From Clostridia bacterium (GTDB lineage: Bacteria > Bacillota > Clostridia > Oscillospirales > Acutalibacteraceae), in contig JAFSDL010000045.1 in assembly GCA_017436285.1 (NCBI GenBank), positions 1-46,288 on the forward strand: a DNA stretch of 46,288 nt. Reading direction: 5' to 3'. Shown here piece by piece: positions 40,006 through 46,288 of this stretch (the first letter of the stretch is position 1; the number at the start of each line of letters is the position of its first letter). Below the pieces are notes generated by a model, which was given only the letters and a program-made list of their open reading frames with translations, was not told the origin of the DNA and did no database searches. The position numbers and the translations under genes are program-made.

Positions 40006-42589
40006 ATATCATCCGCTCATAAAATTGGTGGCGGTGCTTCTGACAATTACATTTGCATTTTTTACAGGTATAAATGCATTAAATTTTATAAGAAAAGGAA
40101 TTTTCTATGCAAGTGAGGACGGAGATTTCAAAAACACGCCCATATTCGCATCGGAAATCAAAAGTGAAATAGTATTGATTGAATCTCTTCAGGATGAGGT
40201 TGATACATACAACAAGGATTTAACCTATAAAGAATACCTTAAAACTGATGAAGCAAAAGCAACAATCAAAAAATTCGACCAAAAAGAAGAAAGGGCTCTC
40301 AAGCTTTTCAACACTATTCAGGAATTAAAGAAGCTCAGACCTGATACCATCGAAACCAATAACGGAACTTATGATATTGACGACAACGGCATTGTTTATA
40401 TGCCTGAATATGATGAGCATGTTAAGTTTCACGAGTTTTATGATTATTACAATGATTATTATTACGATAATGAATATTCTGAACAGGTAACAACGTTTGC
40501 TTACAATTACGAGGGTGAAAGAATTGAATACCCTGCGGATGACAATGAGCTTTTCAAAATTAAGGAAGAATACACCTCCTACTCTGATTGGAACTACAAA
40601 TACCAGCAATTGCGAAGCGCAATTTTTGATATTGTTGATACTGCGGTATCCGTGGAACAAATCAAAGACGAAATTGAATTAGAAAAAGAAGAAAAGCTCG
40701 AATATAATTATTATTACAACACCGAAAGAGTTACACGTATACTTGACGGTTTTGTTAATTTAAAATTCATACTTACAAACAACAAAACTCAAAAAAGCAT
40801 TTCAAATGTAGATGAAGCTGAAAGAAAAGAATTCATCGACACGCTTTATGATAACGCTATTTACACAATTGAGTTTGACGGAAAGAGCCTTCTCTCTCAG
40901 CCTGCAAAAATTAATACTTCTACCAATCTTCTGAAGCTTTTAACCGACCTTTATCTTTTGGAAACAACTCCTATTGACGAAATATACCTTTCAGACAATT
41001 TCGCAAATTTCTCACTTTACCTTAAAATAGATAAGATACACACGCTTAATACACCCGGTGATGTGTTTCACAATATCTATAATGTGTGGAACAATCTACC
41101 CCAGGCAAATGCAAACACCCTTTTAGTTTTCACCTTAATATGTGCATTTGTTTCCTTTGCTTGCTTTGTTGTATGCTGTAAAACCTGCGGTAAAAGAAAA
41201 GATGGTGGTATTAAATTAAGTGTTACTGACAAAATCCCATTTGTTATTTATATAGCTTTCACTGTTGTGCTTATAGGTATTGTTGGCTTTGGTGTGGGCT
41301 ATATGGCATATATGGATTTTATTGATCTTGATGAATTTTTTGTAAACTATGAAACTCTCCAATGGCTCTTGACACCTGCGTTTTTCCATAAGGTTATCGG
41401 TATCGGCTTCGCTCTTATTTCCCTCTTCCTTTTAAGCTTTGTGCTTTATATTGTGAGAAATGTTAAGGCAGGAACCTTCGGGAACAGATTTATTTTAGTT
41501 TTCATTATGCGAAAAATTAAGAGTGGTATAAGAAAAACAAAGGAAAAAGCAAAAATTAAAGCTGCAGAAAAGGAATTAACTCCTGACCAGATTAAAAGAA
41601 GGATTAAAACACAGACAATTCTTTTCTTTGCAGGGTATGTAGCAATAAACATTTTCTTTTATTTATTTGCACTTGGTTCTTTGTTTCCCATATCCATTAT
41701 CGGTCTTGTAATTTTCAACGGTTTGGCACTTGTTTATGCAATGCTATATATAAGCGATGTTGTAAGGCTTGCAAAGGTTGCAGAGGAAATAAGAAAAGGT
41801 AACTACAAAACCACTATTAACATAAAAAACTATGTTAAGCCTTTGAGATTATTTGCGTCTGATTTAAGCGCTTGTCGTGACGGTATTGAAAATGCTATTA
41901 ATGAGGCAATCAAGGGCGAGCATCTTAAAACCGAGCTTATAACAAATGTTTCCCACGATTTAAAAACTCCCCTCACCTCAATTATCAACTATGTTTCTCT
42001 TCTCAAGATGGATAACATTGCAGAGGAAGAAAAACAACAATACATTGATATTCTTGATGAAAAATCAAAGAAGCTGAAAAGACTTATTGAGGACTTAACC
42101 GAAGCAAGCAAGGCAAATTCCGGCAACATAAAAATGAATGTGGCTCAGGTAAATCTCAACGAAATGGCTTTGCAGGCGGTTGGCGAAAACAGTGATGTTC
42201 TCGAAAATGCAGGTCTTGATGTTATTCTCACAGAAAGAGATGCTGAAATTATTGTTAATGCGGACAGTCAGCATACCTTCAGAATTATTGACAACCTTTT
42301 CTCCAACGCAAAAAAATATTCCCTTACGGGAACAAGAGTTTATGTTGATGTTTATAAGGAAAGCGGTTACGGAGTTTTTGAAATTAAGAACATCAGCAAG
42401 GAAAAGCTGAACATTGACCCACAGGAGCTTACAGAAAGATTTGTACGCGGCGATAACTCCCGAACCACAGACGGTAGCGGTCTTGGTCTTTCAATAGCCC
42501 GAAGCTTTGCAGAGCATCAGAACGGTATTTTCAATATCGAAATCGACGGAGATATGTTTAAAGCTGTTGTTAAATTGCCCTTAAAATAA
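39980..42589 (+). CDS. Multi-TM sensor histidine kinase
   Basis: An 869-residue kinase. TM1 is near the N-terminus (KLVAVLLTITFAFFTGINAL). A large outer domain, very rich in Asp, Glu and Tyr, runs from about 37 to 375. Several more TM segments lie between about 380 and 600. The kinase core follows: H-box NVSHDLKTPLTS with His659, N-box DNLFSNAKKYS, and G-box DGSGLGLSIARS. Partner is the response regulator just upstream, which it overlaps by 26 bp. The start TTG at 39980 follows GGTGGTGTGGGG; a TTG at 39992 is possible. A 340-residue sensor plus several membrane helices is long for an OmpR-partner kinase, and the sensed ligand is unknown. Confidence 0.9.
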   Translation: MDTKLKNSKYHPLIKLVAVLLTITFAFFTGINALNFIRKGIFYASEDGDFKNTPIFASEIKSEIVLIESLQDEVDTYNKDLTYKEYLKTDEAKATIKKFDQKEERALKLFNTIQELKKLRPDTIETNNGTYDIDDNGIVYMPEYDEHVKFHEFYDYYNDYYYDNEYSEQVTTFAYNYEGERIEYPADDNELFKIKEEYTSYSDWNYKYQQLRSAIFDIVDTAVSVEQIKDEIELEKEEKLEYNYYYNTERVTRILDGFVNLKFILTNNKTQKSISNVDEAERKEFIDTLYDNAIYTIEFDGKSLLSQPAKINTSTNLLKLLTDLYLLETTPIDEIYLSDNFANFSLYLKIDKIHTLNTPGDVFHNIYNVWNNLPQANANTLLVFTLICAFVSFACFVVCCKTCGKRKDGGIKLSVTDKIPFVIYIAFTVVLIGIVGFGVGYMAYMDFIDLDEFFVNYETLQWLLTPAFFHKVIGIGFALISLFLLSFVLYIVRNVKAGTFGNRFILVFIMRKIKSGIRKTKEKAKIKAAEKELTPDQIKRRIKTQTILFFAGYVAINIFFYLFALGSLFPISIIGLVIFNGLALVYAMLYISDVVRLAKVAEEIRKGNYKTTINIKNYVKPLRLFASDLSACRDGIENAINEAIKGEHLKTELITNVSHDLKTPLTSIINYVSLLKMDNIAEEEKQQYIDILDEKSKKLKRLIEDLTEASKANSGNIKMNVAQVNLNEMALQAVGENSDVLENAGLDVILTERDAEIIVNADSQHTFRIIDNLFSNAKKYSLTGTRVYVDVYKESGYGVFEIKNISKEKLNIDPQELTERFVRGDNSRTTDGSGLGLSIARSFAEHQNGIFNIEIDGDMFKAVVKLPLK

Positions 42590-42630
42590 ATAATCCCCTC
42601 GTTCAGAAAACAAGGAGATTAACCAAAATG

Positions 42631-42945
42631 TTATAAACAATGCTCATCAGAGGTGTCGGCGGCAGGCTTCGGGTCGTCTGCACCTCTGAAAAATTCAAGG
42701 GAGCGTTTCTTCATATATTCAGGTGTCCCCTGAGCTATTGCAGGAAAATCGTTCTCAGTATTTGCAGTTGCCTGTATTTCATAAGTGCCATAGGTATTTA
42801 TCATTTCCTCGCAGGTTTCCGGGCAGGAGCGAAAGGGTGTTGCAGATATTTCAAGGGGCGGACTAAAATTTGCCCTTTGCTCTGAATTCATTTCAACTCT
42901 GTTTTCTGCTGTGTTTTCTTCTGTTGTTTTCTTTGATTTTTTCAT
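42631..42945 (-). CDS. Small Cys-containing protein of unknown function
   Basis: A 104-residue soluble protein. After a charged, low-complexity start (MKKSKKTTEENTAENR), a compact core begins at CPETCEEMINTYGTYEIQ and continues to FPAIAQGTPEY; the CxxxC and YGTYEIQ parts look constrained. Short proteins of this look seem familiar from gut Clostridia, but I cannot name a family. GAGGTG before the ATG is a strong site, supporting that it is expressed. It lies between the kinase gene and tRNA-Arg on the opposite strand. Role unknown; the motif resembles neither a known RiPP precursor nor a toxin or antitoxin. Confidence 0.75.
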   Translation of the reverse strand: MKKSKKTTEENTAENRVEMNSEQRANFSPPLEISATPFRSCPETCEEMINTYGTYEIQATANTENDFPAIAQGTPEYMKKRSLEFFRGADDPKPAADTSDEHCL

Positions 42946-42998
42946 TTAATTCACCTCTTTAGTGAATATAGTATGCCCTCAAACCATACTCTTAACAC

Positions 42999-43026
42999 TT
43001 GACAAATTAAATGTATTTGATATAAT
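42999..43026 (+). promoter_or_regulatory. Promoter of tRNA-Arg
   Basis: TTGACA at 42999-43004, 16-bp spacer, TATAAT at 43021-43026, 22 bp before the tRNA. Confidence 0.8.
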
Positions 43027-43048
43027 ACCAAAAGTGAATTTAATATTT

Positions 43049-43123
43049 GCCCGCATAGTTCAATGGATAGAATAAATCCCTCCTAAGGATTAGATATAGG
43101 TTCGATTCCTATTGCGGGTGCCA
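43049..43123 (+). tRNA. tRNA-Arg (CCT)
   Basis: Acceptor GCCCGCA pairs with TGCGGGT (G1-T72 wobble), the D-arm GTTC/GAAT, anticodon arm AATCC-CTCCTAA-GGATT with anticodon CCT, T-arm ATAGG-TTCGATT-CCTAT, and an encoded CCA. It has its own promoter and terminator. Confidence 0.95.
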
Positions 43124-43125
43124 GA

Positions 43126-43180
43126 AAGCAAGACCTTTCGTAATTTTTGTTACGAAAGGTCTTGCTTGTTTTATTTTTTC
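43126..43180 (+). terminator. Terminator of tRNA-Arg
   Basis: An 18-bp perfect stem (43126-43143 with 43150-43167), six-base loop, followed by GTTTTATTTTTT. It reaches into the end of the minus-strand GtrA gene and probably serves that strand too. Confidence 0.92.
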
Positions 43181-43629
43181 TTTTTAAAAATGATAAACTT
43201 ACTGAAAAAGTAATTGAGAATTATCACAATTACACCAACCGCAAGCTTAGCAACTATTTGTCCTGTAATTACAAAACTGAAAACATTGAATGTTTTTTCA
43301 TTAAAATTAAGAAAATCAACAAAAAGCCACATTCCGCCTTCTTCAATAAAAAAAGTGAAAATCCTTGCACCAATAAATTCTACAAATTCTTTTCCTGCGG
43401 TTTTACTGCCCCAGCTTTTTGATTCAAAAACAACAAGCTTATTTGTTACAAAGGCAAAAACAACAGCTACAACCCACGCGATTGCATTATTTATAAGGTA
43501 AAGCTCTTCACCGAGAACTTTTGAAAAAGCCCAGAAGGTTGCAATGTTCACAATGGTTGTGAGAACACCAAAAATCAGATACAAAAGTAGTTCCTTATAC
43601 TTTAAAATAAGTTCTTTTATTTTAGTCAT
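43171..43629 (-). CDS. GtrA-family membrane protein
   Basis: About 152 residues with four transmembrane helices (LLLYLIFGVLTTIVNIATFW; INNAIAWVVAVVFAFVTNK; and two more), and the TNKLVVF motif typical of GtrA. GtrA proteins are thought to help move lipid-linked sugars across the membrane for glycan modification. The ATG at 43629 overlaps the end of the glycosyltransferase gene by 8 bp; a TTG at 43638 is better spaced from AAGGAG and is an alternative. The partner upstream is a polyisoprenyl-phosphate glycosyltransferase, so both probably decorate a surface polymer. Confidence 0.9.
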   Translation of the reverse strand: MTKIKELILKYKELLLYLIFGVLTTIVNIATFWAFSKVLGEELYLINNAIAWVVAVVFAFVTNKLVVFESKSWGSKTAGKEFVEFIGARIFTFFIEEGGMWLFVDFLNFNEKTFNVFSFVITGQIVAKLAVGVIVIILNYFFSKFIIFKKKK

Positions 43630-44560
43630 CCTTACCAAGATGCTCCTTTAAAATATAGATGGGTCTGTTCTTAACCTGAACATAGATTTTTGAGAGATAT
43701 TCACCTAAAATACCCAGACAGAAAAGCTGCATACCACCAAGGAGAAGAACAAGCACAACAATAGTTGCATAGCCGGGCACATCAATTCCGCAAATGAGCT
43801 TTTGTAATATAACAACAATCAAATAAATAATTGATGCAAAGGCAGTTGCAAGACCTACGCCCGTTGCTAATTTCAAAGGAAAGGTTGAGAAGGAAATAAT
43901 ACCGTCAAAGGCATATTTGAAAAGCTTTCCGTAAGACCATTTGGTTTCACCGAACTGACGCTCCTCAACAGTATAGGGAATATACTTTGTGTTGAAGCCT
44001 ACCCAACTGAAAATGCCCTTTGAAAAGCGGTGGTATTCTGTCATTTCAAGAATGGCATCTACCATTGTTCTTTTTAATAGACGGAAATCAGATGCGCCAT
44101 TAACAAAGTCCACATCAGTTATTTTGTTAATCAGTTTATAAAAGCCTGATTTCAAGCCTGAAAGGGTTTTGCTTTCCCTTCGGTTTTCCTGATATGCGGC
44201 AACACAGTCAAGACTATCGTCTTTTTCCATTTCGATGAGCATTTCCAGAACTACCTCGGGTCGTTGCTGTAAATCAGCATCAATTATGCAGACCAAGTCC
44301 CCTTTTGCATAGGAAAGACCTGCATAAATTGCCGCTTCCTTACCGAAATTTCTGCTGAAGGATAAAACCTGAATAGCTGAAGCCTTGTTTTCCTCGTAAA
44401 GCTTTTTGAGCTCGGAATATGTGTTATCCTTGCTTCCGTCATTGACGAAAACAAACTCATAATCGGAAACTTTATTTTCAAAAGCCTTGTTCACTTCATC
44501 GAAAAAGCGTTTTACATTCACTTCTTCATTATAACAAGGAACAACAAGAGATAATTTCAT
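43622..44560 (-). CDS. Family GT2 polyprenyl-phosphate glycosyltransferase
   Basis: A 312-residue GT-A enzyme anchored by two C-terminal TM helices (about 232-292), of the GtrB/CsbB type. It should transfer a sugar from a nucleotide sugar to undecaprenyl phosphate. Seen are VVPCYNEE at the start, FVNDGSKDNT, SFSRNFGKEAAIYAGL, the metal-binding IIDADLQQ (Asp94, Asp96), and NGASDFRLL. The GtrA gene follows with overlap, a known pairing for glycan side-chain addition. AAGGG precedes the ATG. An alpha-mannosidase gene lies 49 bp upstream on the same strand; whether it is co-transcribed is uncertain. Confidence 0.94.
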   Translation of the reverse strand: MKLSLVVPCYNEEVNVKRFFDEVNKAFENKVSDYEFVFVNDGSKDNTYSELKKLYEENKASAIQVLSFSRNFGKEAAIYAGLSYAKGDLVCIIDADLQQRPEVVLEMLIEMEKDDSLDCVAAYQENRRESKTLSGLKSGFYKLINKITDVDFVNGASDFRLLKRTMVDAILEMTEYHRFSKGIFSWVGFNTKYIPYTVEERQFGETKWSYGKLFKYAFDGIISFSTFPLKLATGVGLATAFASIIYLIVVILQKLICGIDVPGYATIVVLVLLLGGMQLFCLGILGEYLSKIYVQVKNRPIYILKEHLGKDD

Positions 44561-44609
44561 AGGTTTACCCTTTCAGCATCAATTTGTTTTAATTATTGGT
44601 AAATAAATC

Positions 44610-46288
44610 TCAGTTAAACTTAATAGTGAGAATCTTTTTACCGGTGATTTCGAACTCAACGAAGCCATCCTCACCCATTGTGAGTGCTTTATCATCAAGT
44701 TCCTCAAGAGTTACAAGCTTAACCTCATTCCACTTCTTACCTGAATATGCGGGAAGCTCGAATTCTGCTCTCTGTCTTTCAACAGGTGACTGTGCCTTTT
44801 CGATAGGAGCAATACCGCCATTAAGACGAATAGCATTTTTAACTGTTTTATCAGAGGGGTTGAAGAGACGAACAACATATCCTGTGCCGTCCTCACTCTT
44901 TTTAACTGCACTTACATTGAGGTTTTCATCCTTAAGCTCAAGGAAGGAATGAGTGAGAGGATTCTTACCGTGATCTGTGGGAGCAACCTGACCGATTGTA
45001 AGGTAAAGGTTAAATCTTTCGCTCTCCTGCCATACATTACCTGCTTCCCAATTGCCCTTATGAGGCATAAATGCATAACGGAAGGTATTTTTGCCGATAC
45101 ACTGTGAGCCCTTGTCCCAGTCACTGTAATTCTGCATATCTTTAGTCACGCAGATTCTCAAGGGATATGCACGGATGAGAGAAAGAAGAAGTGTGTTTGT
45201 TTCATCATCTGCTGCTTCATAAGCCTTAAGACCTGTGTTAAGAAGAGCAACACCGTTTTCACCGTCAGAAATGCTTACGAAGGAGTTCATAGGATGCTCT
45301 GTCATTGGTGGCTCATCATAAAGTGAATAATCAGGTGCTTTGATAGGTCTTCTTACAACATCAAACTGACCCTGTGCATCTGCATATTCTGCCTTGATAT
45401 TTGTGGGGAACGCAACCTGAAGATAATGGTCCTCACAACGATTGTTGATTGTTGTTTCAATTTCAACAAACTTTGCACCCTTACGAAGAGTTACAAGGCT
45501 TTCGATATCAATGGGAAGCTTATGGGCGCTTCTTGATTTTTCATCGTATGCGCGTTTTTCAGGAAGCTCCCAACGCATTGTGATTTTATAGGTTGTTTCA
45601 AACTCACCGTTAACAAGAAGAGTAACATCTGCTTTTTCACCGAGAGTTGTAAAGGTTTCGTCAATTTCGGGAGCAACGTGCTGCCAGGGATTGCCGATTT
45701 CACCACTATCCTTGAAATAGCCGAGATTATCAAATACCTTACCGCTTTCCTTATCAAGCACACTGAATGTACCATTGTGATTAACGGAAACCTTGAGATA
45801 TTCATTTTCCATAACATTTGTTGTTTTAACAAGTGTTACGGGAGTTGTTGCACGAACATTGTAAAGAGGACTAACCTTGAAGGTCTTATAACCCATAGCG
45901 GGAATATCCTTAACCTCTGCGGCAACATAATACTGCTGAGTATGAAGAACGTTTGCAGTATCGTTGGGGTTCTGAATAATCTGTGCATTTTCTTTATTTG
46001 TTGAGATAACCTGATATTTAACAACGTTACCCTCTTCATCCTCGATTTTGAAGCTGTCTGCCTTCCATTCTGCAGGAATTTCAAGGCGAAGGTTAACAGT
46101 TTCTGTTCTCTTGAAGGGTGCGGGGTTGAATACTACAACTGCTGCATCGTCCTTTGAGAAGGTGCGAAGATTGATATCACCTGCGATATCCATAAATGCA
46201 CGCTCAAACACACACATCGAAAGCTCTCTTGCCTGTCTGTAACGGGACATAACATCCTCATAAACAACGTCACGTCCGCAAGCACCGA
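44610..46288 (-). CDS. GH38 alpha-mannosidase, C-terminal part (5' end outside window)
   Basis: The frame is open to the end of the window, so at least 558 residues of the C-terminal portion are present and the catalytic N-terminus lies beyond 46288; the ATG at 46250 is internal. The sequence starts in the helical middle region (RQARELSMCVFERAFMDIAGD) and then has the beta-sandwich domains of GH38 (NPAPFKRTETVNLRLEIP; NEYLKVSVNHNGTFSVLDKE; GENGVALLNTGLKAYE; LRAYPLR-like IRAYPLRIC). GH38 enzymes remove alpha-mannose from glycans; no signal can be judged here. The gene is followed by the GT2/GtrA pair after 49 bp. Confidence 0.85.
   Translation of the reverse strand, partial: GACGRDVVYEDVMSRYRQARELSMCVFERAFMDIAGDINLRTFSKDDAAVVVFNPAPFKRTETVNLRLEIPAEWKADSFKIEDEEGNVVKYQVISTNKENAQIIQNPNDTANVLHTQQYYVAAEVKDIPAMGYKTFKVSPLYNVRATTPVTLVKTTNVMENEYLKVSVNHNGTFSVLDKESGKVFDNLGYFKDSGEIGNPWQHVAPEIDETFTTLGEKADVTLLVNGEFETTYKITMRWELPEKRAYDEKSRSAHKLPIDIESLVTLRKGAKFVEIETTINNRCEDHYLQVAFPTNIKAEYADAQGQFDVVRRPIKAPDYSLYDEPPMTEHPMNSFVSISDGENGVALLNTGLKAYEAADDETNTLLLSLIRAYPLRICVTKDMQNYSDWDKGSQCIGKNTFRYAFMPHKGNWEAGNVWQESERFNLYLTIGQVAPTDHGKNPLTHSFLELKDENLNVSAVKKSEDGTGYVVRLFNPSDKTVKNAIRLNGGIAPIEKAQSPVERQRAEFELPAYSGKKWNEVKLVTLEELDDKALTMGEDGFVEFEITGKKILTIKFN

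Noticed and set aside
42590-42630. Terminator of the histidine kinase gene
   Set aside because: CTCGTT and AACAAG could pair only weakly and no T-run follows.

Overview
The window is A+T-rich bacterial chromosome that reads like an endospore-forming member of the Clostridia, probably a gut or rumen species. Support: spoIIE and clpC, strong G-rich ribosome binding sites, sigma-A promoters with T-rich spacers, a lysine riboswitch of Firmicutes type, formate-tetrahydrofolate ligase, two BspA-like leucine-rich-repeat/fibronectin surface proteins, and glycan-degrading enzymes (GH78, GH38). I see no phage genes, transposase, integrase or CRISPR array.

Layout. 1-279: tail of an ECF transporter S component. 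280-717: palindrome-rich repeats. 718-3338 (minus): a lysine unit made of promoter, lysine riboswitch, attenuator hairpin, dapA and lysA. 3384-4322: a single-TM protein of unknown function. 4671-11191 (minus): a tight six-gene cluster (Gfo/Idh/MocA oxidoreductase, SGNH esterase, SLC13-type anion transporter, D-lactate dehydrogenase, second Gfo/Idh/MocA protein, DMT permease) that looks like one catabolic or transport operon. 11245-13942: Fic protein, a small membrane protein and a membrane-anchored metallophosphoesterase. 13987-14316: initiator tRNA with an odd T-arm, followed by a duplicated tRNA 3' end in a multi-hairpin element. 14392-21532: FAD oxidoreductase, GH78 rhamnosidase, double-flavodoxin protein and phosphohexomutase. 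21544-24758: a surface LRR protein plus lipoprotein operon, divergent from a ribbon-helix-helix regulator with a palindrome between them. 24835-27006: a small Ser/Thr kinase divergent from an HTH protein and a zinc-ribbon membrane protein. 27037-28033: ppa and rpsT. 28034-28747: a lone gene bounded by inverted heptamer repeats. 28756-34284 (minus): LRR/Fn3 surface protein, unknown protein, fhs, trpS. 34295-39079 (minus): spoIIE then clpC. 39316-42589: response regulator and multi-TM histidine kinase. 42631-46288: small conserved-looking protein, tRNA-Arg(CCT), GtrA and GT2 glycan-modification pair, and the C-terminal part of a GH38 alpha-mannosidase that runs off the window.

How the genes work together. 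Lysine/diaminopimelate supply is feedback-controlled by RNA. Several units deal with glycans outside or at the surface of the cell (GH78, GH38, Gfo/Idh cluster, GT2/GtrA, UGM-like FAD enzyme). Two signalling units, a kinase/HTH/zinc-ribbon set and a two-component pair, probably report on the envelope. The best candidates for an undescribed system are the six-gene oxidoreductase cluster, the kinase/HTH/zinc-ribbon module, and the RHH-controlled surface operon. Functions come from motif recognition only; no database search was possible.
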